NCBI GenBank assembly: GCA_016929905.1
Contig: JAFGHX010000308.1
Span: 1-51,719, forward strand
DNA: 51,719 nt
Source of the DNA: Kiritimatiellia bacterium
GTDB lineage: Bacteria > Verrucomicrobiota > Kiritimatiellia > JAFGHX01
Direction of reading: 5' to 3'
Shown one piece after another: positions 19,772 to 29,965 of the stretch. The notes under the pieces are model-generated. The model had not been told where the DNA came from, did no database searches, and saw only the letters and a program-made list of their open reading frames with translations. A program made the position numbers and the translations under genes. Numbering within the stretch: the stretch's first letter is position 1; the number at the start of each line of letters is the position of its first letter.

Positions 19772-20359
19772 ATGGGCAGCGGGGGGTGGGGCGTGAGCGC
19801 GCTTACAGAGACAATCCAACGGGTTCTGGCCGGGGACAAGGCCGCGTTTTCGGGGATTGTGCGGGAGTATTACGGCATGCTGGTGGCGTTTGCGGCTTTC
19901 CGGGTGCCGGATGCCGATGTGGTGGACGAAGTGGTGCAGCAGACGTTCATCAGGGTCTATGAGCAGCTCGCGCAGTACGAGCCGGACAAGGATTTCGGAG
20001 CCTGGCTGCGCACGATCTGCCGTTACATGGTGATGGCCGAGTTGAAGCGCCGGAGCCGGGAACAGGCGAACCGGAGCCGGTATCGGGAATACATTGCGGC
20101 GCGGCTGTTGGAGGCGCCGGTGCAGGAGCGGCAGGAGGCGGCCCGAGTGGACACCTTCCAGGCGCTGGACCGGTGCCTGCAGCAGTTGCAGGCGAACTAC
20201 AGGGATCTGGTCAACTGCCGTTACCGGCAGAAGCTGGCGACGAAGCAGATAGCCGAGAAATTCGGCCGCTCGCTGGAGTGGGTGACCACCAACCTGTTTC
20301 GCGTACGGGGCATGCTGCGGGAATGTATCCGGCAGCAACTGCAAGGCTCAGAGGCATGA
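19772..20359 (+). CDS. ECF RNA polymerase sigma factor (module 2)
   Basis: 195 residues from ATG 19772. GTG 19793 (then VSALTETIQRVL) is an equally good start, with a G-rich stretch just upstream, so the first seven residues are uncertain. Region 2 carries VVDEVVQQTFIRVYEQL and FGAWLRTICRYMVMAELKR. Region 4 carries YRDLVNCRYRQKLATKQIA and WVTTNLFRVRGMLRECI. The stop codon overlaps the start of the FecR-LamG gene as ATGA, which indicates translational coupling. The sequence is clearly diverged from the other three sigma factors in the window, so it likely reads its own promoters. Confidence 0.93.
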   Translation: MGSGGWGVSALTETIQRVLAGDKAAFSGIVREYYGMLVAFAAFRVPDADVVDEVVQQTFIRVYEQLAQYEPDKDFGAWLRTICRYMVMAELKRRSREQANRSRYREYIAARLLEAPVQERQEAARVDTFQALDRCLQQLQANYRDLVNCRYRQKLATKQIAEKFGRSLEWVTTNLFRVRGMLRECIRQQLQGSEA

Positions 20360-22080
20360 AAGAGGAGCGATTCCAGCACCTTGTGGAGAGCTACCTGGAA
20401 GGCACGATTGCCGAGGGGGACGCCCGGGAACTGGCCGACGCGCTGGACGCGTCGGCGCCGTTGCGAGAGCGCATGCGTGAAGAAGTGTGCATGGCGGTGC
20501 TGCTGCGGAAACACTCGGAGGGCGTGCCCGAGCACATGGTGGCGCAGGTACAGGCCGGCCTGCGCACGGACGGTGAGAAATCGGATTTCGTGGCCAAGGT
20601 GCGGATGAGCCTGCCGGCGTCGGCAACCCGGGCCAAGCGGCCGGACCGGGCTCGTCCGTTGCGAGTGAAGACGGCGCGGCTCGCCGTGGCGGATCGCCGC
20701 TACCGCGGGACGGCCCCGCGCGGGTGGGGCGTAACGGCGGCCGCCGCGGCTGTGCTGATCGGGCTGGCGGTTCTGATCAGCCGGCAGTGGCGCCAGCTTC
20801 GGATTCGTCCGCCCGGGCCCGTGATTCGGATCGAGCACGTGCAAGGCGCGGCCTCGCTGCTAACCCGTTCGGGGCAATCCGCCGCCAGCGAGGGTTGCGA
20901 TGTGCTGCCCGGCGAGACGATCCTGACCGGCACGGACGGCAGCACGGTCGCGGCGTACGCGGGCCATGGCATCCAACTCGTGATCGGCCCCCGGACGCGG
21001 CTGACCGTAGGGACCACCTCCCTCGACGGAAACCCCGCCGACCGCCCGCAACAACTGCTGCTGCTCGCCGCGGGCGCCGCGACCGTCAACGTGACGAAGC
21101 GGCTGCCGCGTCAATCCGTGTTCGCGACGCCTCACGCGGAAGTCCGCGTGGTCGGGACGCGTTTCACACTGAACGTTCTGCCCCAGACCACCGTCGTGGG
21201 CGTGGAAGCGGGCCGGGTCCAGGTGTTGAACATGGCGACTCGCGAGACGCTCAGTCTGCAGGCCGGCTACCGTGCGGAGATCGGTGTGCGGACAACGGTC
21301 AGGGCCAGTCCCGGGCCGGCACCGCCGGCGCACAGGGACGCAGCGCTCGTGGCGCTCTATACGTTCGAGGAAGGCAGAGGGCGCATCGTTCACGACGTGA
21401 GCGGGGTCGGGATGCCCCTGAATCTCACGGTGGAGGATCCTGACGCTGTCCAATGGATCCCGGGCGGCGGGTTGATCGTGCGCCGGCCGACGATTATGGC
21501 GTCTGATGAACCGGGAACAAAAATCGCGGCCGCCTGCATGGCCAGCGGGGAACTGACGCTGGAGGCTTGGGTGCGGCCCGCGGACCTGACGGCTGTCGGG
21601 CCGGCGCGTATCATGGCGCTGTCGCGGGATACGGGGCATGCCAATTTCATGCTCGGGCAATGGCAAGACTACCTGCACGGCCGCGTGCGCACGACCGAGA
21701 CGATCCCGAGTGCCTGCCCTGCGCTGGCGACTCACCGTGGATCGGTGACGGTATCGGCACTGCACATCGTCCACACGCGCGACCGGGCCGGGCGCGTTCG
21801 CTGTCTCATCAACGGGCGCGACGTCAGCCTCGGCCTCACCGACACGCGGCCGACTCAGGACTCGCCGATTCGTGAAGGCGTCTTCGTGATCGGCGGAGAC
21901 CTCTCGGTCTGGGAACGGGACATGCGCCTGACACTGGCCGACGAATTCACGCGCGATCGGACCTGGTTGGGCGAGTATTACCTCGTCGCCGTCTACGCCC
22001 GCGCGCTATCCGAACAGGAAACCCGGGCGCTCTTCGAACGGCGCACTCAAACGCTTCGGACCGCAGCAGATGGCTCATGA
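20356..22080 (+). CDS. FecR-LamG transmembrane protein, putative anti-sigma sensor (module 2)
   Basis: 574 residues, starting at the ATG that overlaps the sigma stop. Same architecture as its three paralogues: soluble N-terminus (ERFQHLVESYLEGTIAEGD), one membrane helix at about 124-146 (VTAAAAAVLIGLAVLIS), FecR domain about 165-315 (TPHAEVRVVGTRFTLNV), LamG domain about 330-562 (VALYTFEEGRGRIVHD). Cys394 lies in KIAAAC, at the position conserved in all four. Membrane topology puts FecR and LamG outside the cytoplasm and the N-terminus inside, where it could hold the sigma factor. The large CotH/lamin-tail protein downstream (22421) is a plausible target. Sensor function is inferred, not seen. 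Confidence 0.9.
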   Translation: MKEERFQHLVESYLEGTIAEGDARELADALDASAPLRERMREEVCMAVLLRKHSEGVPEHMVAQVQAGLRTDGEKSDFVAKVRMSLPASATRAKRPDRARPLRVKTARLAVADRRYRGTAPRGWGVTAAAAAVLIGLAVLISRQWRQLRIRPPGPVIRIEHVQGAASLLTRSGQSAASEGCDVLPGETILTGTDGSTVAAYAGHGIQLVIGPRTRLTVGTTSLDGNPADRPQQLLLLAAGAATVNVTKRLPRQSVFATPHAEVRVVGTRFTLNVLPQTTVVGVEAGRVQVLNMATRETLSLQAGYRAEIGVRTTVRASPGPAPPAHRDAALVALYTFEEGRGRIVHDVSGVGMPLNLTVEDPDAVQWIPGGGLIVRRPTIMASDEPGTKIAAACMASGELTLEAWVRPADLTAVGPARIMALSRDTGHANFMLGQWQDYLHGRVRTTETIPSACPALATHRGSVTVSALHIVHTRDRAGRVRCLINGRDVSLGLTDTRPTQDSPIREGVFVIGGDLSVWERDMRLTLADEFTRDRTWLGEYYLVAVYARALSEQETRALFERRTQTLRTAADGS

Positions 22081-22237
22081 ATAGATCAGGTTAGACCGCC
22101 AGGAAATGCGGGTGTTAAGCCAAACCACCTACAGGGGCAGACCATGGGGCAACCGGAATACGAGTGTTTGAGAAGAACCGAACGCACGGGTGCAGTCGCA
22201 CGCCAAGCTGCTCCACCCGACACCTTCGCCCTCCATT

Positions 22238-22277
22238 TTCTCACATTCTCAAAAACGAGTTCTCATTCTCGCGAAAA
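22238..22277 (+). promoter_or_regulatory. Triple TTCTCA repeat upstream of the CotH/lamin-tail gene
   Basis: TTCTCA occurs at 22238, 22246 and 22260 and is followed by GCGAAAA. The same arrangement, with TTCTCA/TTCGCA at 43197, 43205 and 43220 and GCGAAAA after it, is found upstream of the beta-helix gene at 43429. The shared spacing (8, then 14 or 15 bases) suggests a regulator binding site. Confidence 0.45.
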
Positions 22278-22290
22278 CCACCCGCCGCAT

Positions 22291-22319
22291 TTGCCTGATA
22301 CTGATTTGAATACTATATG
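22291..22319 (+). promoter_or_regulatory. Putative sigma-70-type promoter of the CotH/lamin-tail gene
   Basis: TTGCCT, 17 bases, then TATATG, in an AT-rich island about 100 bases before the start codon. The -10 surroundings (TACTATATGTTGCGGT) match 14 of 16 bases with TACTGTATGTTGTGGT at 30304-30319, upstream of sigma module 3. Confidence 0.5.
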
Positions 22320-22420
22320 TTGCGGTATGCCGAGGGAGAATGGTTCGGGGAGGCACTTGGTCCGATTATTGCTGTGAACTCTACCGAGGGATTAAGCCGA
22401 GCATAAGAAGGAGCGCTGCA

Positions 22421-25400
22421 ATGGAACGACGAATCAAGCGGAGGCTTTGGCCGGCGGTTTTGTCTCTGGTCCTGCTTGGGGTTCTGGCCCCCCAGGGAGC
22501 GCGAGGGGCGACGCTAGTGGCACGATCGACGACATGGCGTTACCGCAAGGGCACACAGGAAGCCTCTGACCCGCGCAGTGCGTGGCGCGAGGTGGATTTC
22601 GACGATTCGACGTGGCCGAAGGGTGTGCTTCCGCTGGGTTACGGGGAAACCGTGACCACGACGCTGAGCGACATGAACGGGAGCTACTCCACGGTGTATC
22701 TGCGCAAGACGTTCACGGTGACGGGCATGGACGTGGACATGCGCTTACGGGTGAATGTGGACTACGACGACGGGTTCATCGTCTGGATCAACGGCGAACG
22801 GGTACTGGACCAGGACGAGCCGGATGCGGAGCCTTTGTACAACTCCCTGGCCTCGGACAGCCATGAGTCCGGCATTTTCGAGGAGCACGAAATCGGAGAA
22901 GACCCGGAAGACTACCTGGAAGTCGGGGAAAATGTGATTGCGGTGCAGCTCTTCAACGAAAGTGTGGGCAGCAGTGACGCGAAGATCGACATCGAACTGG
23001 TCTCCTTCTCGCGGGTGCGGGACACGACGTTCAGCACGGACCGCGGATTTTTCGACTCGGCCTTCGCCCTGACGATCGCCACGGCAACCGCGGGGGCGAC
23101 GATTCGCTACACGACGAACGGCACGGAGCCGTCGCCGACCTACGGAACCGTCTACACCGGTCCGATCTCGATCGGCAAGACCACCTGCCTTCGCGCCATG
23201 GCGTGCAAAGGCGGGTACGAATCGACAGACGTGGACACGCAGACCTATATTTTCGTCAACGACGTGATTACACAGAGCGAGATGGACTCCAACGTCGTGA
23301 ACCGCTCGCCCTACAACGGGACGATCAAGAACGATCTGAAAGCGATTCCGACCCTGTCCATCGCGATCAAGCACAGCGACATGTTCGGCACGATCTATCC
23401 GGACAGCGCCTCGGGCCAGGTGAAGCCGGAGAAGCCGATGTCGCTGGAGCTCATTTATCCAAACGGCGAGCATGAGGGGTTTCAGATCGACTGCGCGGTG
23501 CGGCCGCACAGCCACTACTTCCCGAAGCGCGCGCTGAAGGCGGTGTTCAAGCGGCCCTACGGGCCGACGAAGCTGCGGTATCCGATCTTCGAGACGGCGG
23601 TGATCGGCGCCGACACCGCCGTGGACTCGTTCGACCAGATCATTTTGCGCTCCGGCTGCAACCGCAACATCTGCGGGTTCATGCAGGAGGACCAGCGGCA
23701 CACGACGTACACGCGTGACGAGTGGCTGCGTTCAACCCAGGCCTTGATGTCGGGGGTGGGCTCGCACGGAATGTTCGCGCATCTGTACATCAACGGGCAG
23801 TACTGGGGCCTGTACAACCCCGCGGAGCGGCCGGACGAATCCTTCACCAGCTCCTATTTCGGGGGCGAGAAGGAGGATTGGTTCGCGATCAACCACGGCG
23901 GCGACGTCACGGAGACCGCCGGCGCGGACGACCGGTGGGACTACCTCCACAACACGGTCGTGCCGAAGGACATGACCGTGTGGGCGAATTACGAACTGCT
24001 GATGGAGTATCTGAACGTGAAGCAGTTCTGCGACTACATCCTGCTGGCGTCCTACACCGGGCTGGGTGACTGGCCCAGGAACAACTGGTATGCCGGCAAC
24101 CGGAACAATCCGCCGGAGCCGGCGATGTACTTCGCCTGGGACGCCGAGAGTTCGTGGTGGTACTCGTATCAATGGAACGGGACGTTGAACGTCTGGACCA
24201 CGACCCGCCGTTCGAACGACGGCGCTTGGATTCATCCCGCACTGCTGTCGCAGACGGACACGACCTCGAAGCTGTGGCAATCGGCGGACAACCAGCCTGA
24301 TTTCCGATTGCTGTTCGCCGACCGGCTGTACAAGCACGGCTTCAACGACGGCGTATTGACGGAGGCGAACGCGAAGGCGCGCTGGAACAGCCTGTGCAGC
24401 TATGTCGAGCAGCCGGTCAACGCGGAATACGCGCGCTGGGGCGACGAGAAGACGCCGCAGATGTGGACGAACTTCAGTCACGTGGCTGAAGGCCCGGTGA
24501 ACCTGTTCCACCGCGACGGGTACTGGTACTCGGCACGCGATCACGTGCTGAACCAGATGACGGGCAACGTGGCCCAGATGGTGGCGGCGGCGCAGAGTAA
24601 GGGCTGTTACCCGGGCATCAATCCGCCGGCATTCTTGCAGCACGGGGGGGCGATTGCCAGCGGGTTCCGGCTGACGATGTCGAACCCGAACGCGGCCACC
24701 ACCATTTACTACACGGTGGACGGATCCGATCCGCGCGTGCCGCGCGGGAGCCGGTTGTCGGGCGCGAGTCGGTATACGGGGCCGGTGACGCTTTCGCGCA
24801 CGACGCACGTGAAGGCGCGCGTCTGGAAGAACAATAACACCTGGAGCGCGGTCCACGAGGCGACCTACAATTTCACGGCGCATTACAGCAACATTCGAAT
24901 TACGGAGATCATGTACAACCCGCTCGGCGGGGCGGAATTCGAGTTCGTCGAGATCCGGAACACCGGCAGTTCGACGCGCGGGCTGTCGGACATGCAGCTC
25001 AAGGGCCTGAAGTACGCCTTTCCGCCCGGCACCGAACTGGGCAGCGGCGCGATGGCCGTACTGGTCGCCGACGAAGCGACCTTCACGGCCCGCTACCCGA
25101 ACGTGAAGACGTCGGTTGCCCACTTCGGGGTCTACCGCGGCCGGCTGGACAACGGCGGGGAGAAGGTGGCGCTTCTGGACTGTGAGGGCCGCACCGTGAC
25201 GGCGGTGCGGTACAACGACAAGGACCCCTGGCCGGAGGAAGCGGACGGAGAGGGCTATTCGCTGGTCTTTGACGGGACGGGCGATCAGGACGACCCGGCC
25301 CTGTGGCGGGCGAGCAACCTGATCGGCGGCTCGCCCGGCTACGAAGACGGCGAGCCGTACCGCGTGGTGATCAACGAAGCGCTCACGCACACGGATCTGC

Positions 25401-28400
25401 CGCAGAAGGACGCCCTCGAGCTGTACAATGCGGGCCAGACCTCGGTCGACATCGGCGGGTGGTACCTGAGCGACACGCTGACGGACTATAAGAAATTCCG
25501 GATTCCGACCGGCACCGTGCTCGCGGCCGGCGGGTACAAGGTCTACGACGAAGACGATTTCAATCACACACCCGGCGATCCGAGCTGCTTCCTGCTCGAC
25601 TCGCATGGGGACGAGATCTACCTGACGCGGTGGGACGCCAGCGGGAACATGCTCTATCTGGAGGAAGTCCGGTTCGGCGGCGGGGCGAACGGGGTGGCCT
25701 TCGGCCGCCACATGAGGACCGACGGCGAGACGGATTTCGTCGCGCAGGGTTCGCCCGCCACGACGCTGGGCGGGGCGAACGCCTATCCGGCCGTCGGCCC
25801 GGTCGTGATCAACGAGCTCATGTATCACTCGGCCGCCGCGGGCGGCCTGGAGTTCGTCGAGCTGTACAATCCGGGCGACGCCGACGTGCCGCTCTACGAC
25901 CTGGCGAACCCGGCCAACACGTGGAAGCTGGCGGGCGGGGTGGATTATGTCTTCGCGCAGGGCAAGAGCATCGGTGCGCGGGAATACGCACTGGTCGTGC
26001 CGACCAACGAAGCGGCGTTCCGGGCGCAGTATCCCGGCGTGCCGAGCGGCGTGCAGGTCTTCGGGCCGTACGCCGGCCGGCTGAGCAATGCCGGGGAAAG
26101 CGTGAAGCTCTGGCGCCCCGACACCCCGGACCCGGAAGGAATCCCGTGGATCCTGGTCGATCGCGTGCAGTACAACGACAACTCGCCATGGCCCGAAATC
26201 GCGGACGGGGACGGCCCGTCGCTGGAGCGCCAGGATCCCGCGGCCTACGGCAACGACCCGGCCAACTGGGCGGCGAGCCACGCGAACGGCGGCACGCCGG
26301 GCGCGGCGAACTCGGGCGTGCTCGTCCCGAAGACCGCCGGGTGGCGCTATCACGACCGCGGCGAGGACCTCGGCACGGCCTGGCGAGCGGCGTCCTACGA
26401 CGACAGCGCCTGGGACGACGGCAATGCGCCGCTGGGCTACGCCCACGAGGAAATCGACACGACGGTCGACTACGGCGAAGACCCGAACGCGAAGCACATC
26501 ACCACCTACTTCCGCAGGATGTTCACACTGGCAGCCGACCCGGACAACGTGACGGATCTCACGCTCTACGCCCGGTACGACGACGGATTCGTGGCGTACC
26601 TGAACGGGCAGGAAGTCGAGCGCGCCTCACTGCCGACGGGGACGATCAGTTACGGCACGACCGCCACCAGTCATGAGCCGGCGGGTTTCGAGACGTTCGA
26701 CATCACCTCGGACAAGTCGAAGCTTGTGAAGGGACTCAACGTCCTGGCCGTCGAGGTTCACCAGTCCGGCGGTTCCAGCAGCGACCTGTTCATGGACATC
26801 GAACTCAAACACACCGCCACGGTCGGGAACCCGCCGGCCGCGCCGGCCAACCTGGCCGCCAGCGCCGCCTCGACGACGCGGATCAACCTGACGTGGACCG
26901 ACGCGAGCAACAACGAGACGGGCTTCAAGTTGGACCGCCGCCAGAGCGGAACGCAGGTGTGGGAGCGGGTTGCGACGCTGGGCGCCAACATCTCGACGTA
27001 CAGCGACTCCGGCCTGGCGGCCGGGACCCTGTACTATTACATGGTGAAAGCCTACAATGGCGACGGCAACTCGCCGTACTCGAACGTCGCGGCGGCGACG
27101 ACGCAGGAGGGGCCACCCGCGGCGCCGAGCAGTCTGGTTGCCACGGCCCAGTCCACGACGCGCATCGATCTGCGCTGGACCGACAACAGCGGCAACGAAA
27201 CGGGCTTCAAGATCGAACGCAGCCCCAACGGCAGCTCGGGCTGGGCGCAGATCGGCACGACGGGCGCGGACATCACGACGTACAGCGACTCCGGGTTGAC
27301 GCCCGCGACGGCCTGCTATTACCGCGTGCGCGCCGCCAACGCGATGGGCGACTCCGGCTACTCGAACGTCGGCAACGCCACGACGCCGGCGGTATACGTC
27401 CAGTTCGCCGCATCCGCCTCAAGCGGCGGCGAAGCCGTTTCGCCCGCGACGCTCAGCGTGACCCTCAGCGGCTCGTCCCCGCTGGCGGTGAGCGTGAACT
27501 ACGCGGCGACCGGCGGCTCGGCCACGGGCGGCGGGACGGACTACACACTGGCCGGCGGCACGCTCAATTTCAGCCCCGGCCAGACGGCCAAGACGATCTC
27601 CGTCACGATCGTCGACGACGGCGCGGAGGAATCGGCTGAAACGATCGTCGTCACACTGAGCAGCCCGTCGAATGCGGCGCTCGGTTCGCGCACGACGCAC
27701 ACCTACACGATTGCGGACAACGACCGGTTGTTCGAGGCCTACAACGACCTGTGCTGGTCCAACGGCCAGACCGCGGCGAACATCACGCTGCTCACCCGCG
27801 GGCAGACCGGCTTCCTGGTCGATTACAACAACGGCCAGACGACACCCGTGCGGCTGACGATCAACGACGGCGGCGGCGGCCCCTATCCGGAGCAGGGAGT
27901 CCCGCCCGCTTCGGGCACCGACGCATACGGCGTGTTCAACGGCAAGGTGGATTGCGCCGGGCTCGTCAGCTACGGGACCGACCTCACGCTGCAGGTCGAC
28001 TATCTCGATCCCGAGCTGCGATACGAATTGGTGTTGTTCGGCAACCGGGGTGTTTCGACCTACACCGATCGCCTGACCACATACACGATCTCCGGCGTAG
28101 ACGGGTTCAGCAACGAAAGCACTTCGGGCGCGGGACCGGCCGACGCGGCGACCGTCATCTGCAATGGGTGGAACACGCAGAACGGTTACGTCGCCCGCTA
28201 CACGAACATCGACCCCGGCGCCGACGGCGCGTTCAGCGTCACCTTGAGCGACAGCGCCACGCGGTTCTACCTCAACGCATTGATGCTGAAGGCCGCCCGC
28301 CCCGAGCCGACCGTGCCGGTGCTGTTCACGGCGTACAACGACCTGTTGTGGGCCGGCGGCCAGCTCGCGAACAACATTACGCGGTACACCGGGTGGGAGA

Positions 28401-29878
28401 TCAACGGCCTGACCACCAGCGGGCCGCTTGTCGACTACGCGACGGGCACGAATCTGGGCGTGCAAGTCTCGGTCACCACGGCTGCCGCCTGGGGCAGCAG
28501 CTTCCCGACACAGGGCGCGAATCCCGCCGCCGGCACCGACGGCTACAGTGTGTTCAACGGAAAGGTCGACTGCGTGGGTAACGCGGCCAACGATGACATC
28601 ACGATTGCCTTCACGGGCCTCGAGCCGGCCTGGGACTACACGATCGTCATCTTCGGCAATCGTCACAATGCGACCTACACGGATCGAATCAGCGACTTCG
28701 TGATATCGGATGTGGCGGGGTTCGACAACGCGAGTTCGTCCGGCGCGCAGGTGCTCAGCACCGGCGGCCAGGCCGACGACACGACACGCTATTGCACGGG
28801 CTGGAACACGGACAACGGCTACGTGGCGAAATTCACGCATGTGAAGCCCGGCGCCGACGGCGACATGACGGTGACGGTCAGCGGGGTCAACCGATACGCC
28901 AACGCCTTCATGCTGAGCGCGCAGGCGGGCTCCGGCACGGAGGGCGCCATCAAGGTGGCCAAAGGCGCCGTGTGGCGGTACCGGAAGGGGACCGCGGAGG
29001 CGTCCACACCGGGCTCCGCGTGGCGAAACACCGGCTTCGACGATTCCGGGTGGGCCAGCGGAAACGCCCCCATCGGCTACGGCGGATTGTCCTACGGCAC
29101 GACGCTGAGCGATATGGAGGACAGCTACTCGTCCGTCTTTCTGCGCCGATCGTTCACGCTCGCCAACGGAGCCGCCGTGCGGCAGCTCAACATCGAAATC
29201 GACCACGACGACGGGTTCCTGGCCTGGCTGAACGGGGAAGAGATTGCCCGCGTCTGCGTGGAAGGCGCGCCCGGCGAATTCGTGCCGTTCGATGCACTGG
29301 CGACGGAGAACACGAATGCCACATGGTCGACGGCTTTGACGGGTGACGATCTGCCGGACCTGCTCCTCACCAATGTGCTCGCGGTGCAGATGTTCAACCG
29401 GGATCTGTCGAGCGGGGATCTGCTGTTCGACGCGGAGTTGTCGGTCGTTGAGGACAGCCCCTTCTCTGCTGCCGAGGACAGCGATCAGGACACCATCCCG
29501 GACGACTGGGAGACGGCGGAACTGGGCGGCACGGGATACGACCCGGAAGACGACAAGGACGGGGACGGCTTCTCCAACGTCGAGGAGTATATTGCCGGCA
29601 CGGATCCCGACGACGCGGCAAAGCACTTCGCGGTGCGCGTCGAATGCCTGGCCGCCCAGCTCGTTGTGTCCTTCGACACGGTTCAGGCGTCGGGCACCGG
29701 CTATGCCGGACTCACCCGTTTCTACACGCTGGAGGAGCGCGTCGACCTCAACGGAAGCGGCGCCTGGCTGGATCTGGCCGGCTGCGCGCAGATTGAGGGG
29801 ACCGGCCAGACCGTGAGCTACACTAACGGCGCACCCGCCGGCACCACCTACTACCGGGCCCGAGTCTGGCTGGAATAG
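22421..29878 (+). CDS. Giant secreted CotH/lamin-tail protein with Calx-beta, YNDL-type repeats and the common C-terminal cassette
   Basis: 2485 residues. ATG 22421 follows AAGAAGGAG and gives a signal peptide ending near GARG. Order: DDGF beta-sandwich (about 35-190); chitobiase-like domain; CotH-like region (about 300-640; GQYWGLYNPAERPD, WDAESS); chitobiase-like; three lamin-tail domains starting near 823, 982 and 1128 (ITEIMYNP, VINEALTH, VINELMYH); variant DDGF sandwich (about 1302-1465); two Fn3; Calx-beta (about 1659-1767); two domains of about 190 residues beginning AYNDL (about 1771 and 1969); final DDGF sandwich; calcium-like segment (DKDGDGFSN); terminal domain ending RVWLE. It looks like a surface or matrix protein. 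The CotH part could be a kinase, but in WDAESS the second acidic position differs from the WDLED of its paralogue at 12952. Confidence 0.9.
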   Translation: MERRIKRRLWPAVLSLVLLGVLAPQGARGATLVARSTTWRYRKGTQEASDPRSAWREVDFDDSTWPKGVLPLGYGETVTTTLSDMNGSYSTVYLRKTFTVTGMDVDMRLRVNVDYDDGFIVWINGERVLDQDEPDAEPLYNSLASDSHESGIFEEHEIGEDPEDYLEVGENVIAVQLFNESVGSSDAKIDIELVSFSRVRDTTFSTDRGFFDSAFALTIATATAGATIRYTTNGTEPSPTYGTVYTGPISIGKTTCLRAMACKGGYESTDVDTQTYIFVNDVITQSEMDSNVVNRSPYNGTIKNDLKAIPTLSIAIKHSDMFGTIYPDSASGQVKPEKPMSLELIYPNGEHEGFQIDCAVRPHSHYFPKRALKAVFKRPYGPTKLRYPIFETAVIGADTAVDSFDQIILRSGCNRNICGFMQEDQRHTTYTRDEWLRSTQALMSGVGSHGMFAHLYINGQYWGLYNPAERPDESFTSSYFGGEKEDWFAINHGGDVTETAGADDRWDYLHNTVVPKDMTVWANYELLMEYLNVKQFCDYILLASYTGLGDWPRNNWYAGNRNNPPEPAMYFAWDAESSWWYSYQWNGTLNVWTTTRRSNDGAWIHPALLSQTDTTSKLWQSADNQPDFRLLFADRLYKHGFNDGVLTEANAKARWNSLCSYVEQPVNAEYARWGDEKTPQMWTNFSHVAEGPVNLFHRDGYWYSARDHVLNQMTGNVAQMVAAAQSKGCYPGINPPAFLQHGGAIASGFRLTMSNPNAATTIYYTVDGSDPRVPRGSRLSGASRYTGPVTLSRTTHVKARVWKNNNTWSAVHEATYNFTAHYSNIRITEIMYNPLGGAEFEFVEIRNTGSSTRGLSDMQLKGLKYAFPPGTELGSGAMAVLVADEATFTARYPNVKTSVAHFGVYRGRLDNGGEKVALLDCEGRTVTAVRYNDKDPWPEEADGEGYSLVFDGTGDQDDPALWRASNLIGGSPGYEDGEPYRVVINEALTHTDLPQKDALELYNAGQTSVDIGGWYLSDTLTDYKKFRIPTGTVLAAGGYKVYDEDDFNHTPGDPSCFLLDSHGDEIYLTRWDASGNMLYLEEVRFGGGANGVAFGRHMRTDGETDFVAQGSPATTLGGANAYPAVGPVVINELMYHSAAAGGLEFVELYNPGDADVPLYDLANPANTWKLAGGVDYVFAQGKSIGAREYALVVPTNEAAFRAQYPGVPSGVQVFGPYAGRLSNAGESVKLWRPDTPDPEGIPWILVDRVQYNDNSPWPEIADGDGPSLERQDPAAYGNDPANWAASHANGGTPGAANSGVLVPKTAGWRYHDRGEDLGTAWRAASYDDSAWDDGNAPLGYAHEEIDTTVDYGEDPNAKHITTYFRRMFTLAADPDNVTDLTLYARYDDGFVAYLNGQEVERASLPTGTISYGTTATSHEPAGFETFDITSDKSKLVKGLNVLAVEVHQSGGSSSDLFMDIELKHTATVGNPPAAPANLAASAASTTRINLTWTDASNNETGFKLDRRQSGTQVWERVATLGANISTYSDSGLAAGTLYYYMVKAYNGDGNSPYSNVAAATTQEGPPAAPSSLVATAQSTTRIDLRWTDNSGNETGFKIERSPNGSSGWAQIGTTGADITTYSDSGLTPATACYYRVRAANAMGDSGYSNVGNATTPAVYVQFAASASSGGEAVSPATLSVTLSGSSPLAVSVNYAATGGSATGGGTDYTLAGGTLNFSPGQTAKTISVTIVDDGAEESAETIVVTLSSPSNAALGSRTTHTYTIADNDRLFEAYNDLCWSNGQTAANITLLTRGQTGFLVDYNNGQTTPVRLTINDGGGGPYPEQGVPPASGTDAYGVFNGKVDCAGLVSYGTDLTLQVDYLDPELRYELVLFGNRGVSTYTDRLTTYTISGVDGFSNESTSGAGPADAATVICNGWNTQNGYVARYTNIDPGADGAFSVTLSDSATRFYLNALMLKAARPEPTVPVLFTAYNDLLWAGGQLANNITRYTGWEINGLTTSGPLVDYATGTNLGVQVSVTTAAAWGSSFPTQGANPAAGTDGYSVFNGKVDCVGNAANDDITIAFTGLEPAWDYTIVIFGNRHNATYTDRISDFVISDVAGFDNASSSGAQVLSTGGQADDTTRYCTGWNTDNGYVAKFTHVKPGADGDMTVTVSGVNRYANAFMLSAQAGSGTEGAIKVAKGAVWRYRKGTAEASTPGSAWRNTGFDDSGWASGNAPIGYGGLSYGTTLSDMEDSYSSVFLRRSFTLANGAAVRQLNIEIDHDDGFLAWLNGEEIARVCVEGAPGEFVPFDALATENTNATWSTALTGDDLPDLLLTNVLAVQMFNRDLSSGDLLFDAELSVVEDSPFSAAEDSDQDTIPDDWETAELGGTGYDPEDDKDGDGFSNVEEYIAGTDPDDAAKHFAVRVECLAAQLVVSFDTVQASGTGYAGLTRFYTLEERVDLNGSGAWLDLAGCAQIEGTGQTVSYTNGAPAGTTYYRARVWLE

Positions 29879-29965
29879 CGAAAAGCCCCCTGCCGGATAC
29901 CGGGGCCGGATGCAAAATGAAAACGGTCTTCCACAGTGGATGACTCACCGGTTGGTCCAGACGCC

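Noticed and set aside
22144..22377. 77-codon frame starting ATG 22144 after sigma module 2
   Set aside because: It runs through the TTCTCA iterons and the putative promoter, lacks a ribosome binding site and does not resemble the short ORF family found after modules 3 and 4.
29885..29906. GCCCC/GGGGC hairpin after the giant CotH gene as a terminator
   Set aside because: The stem is only five pairs with a long loop and there is no T-tract.
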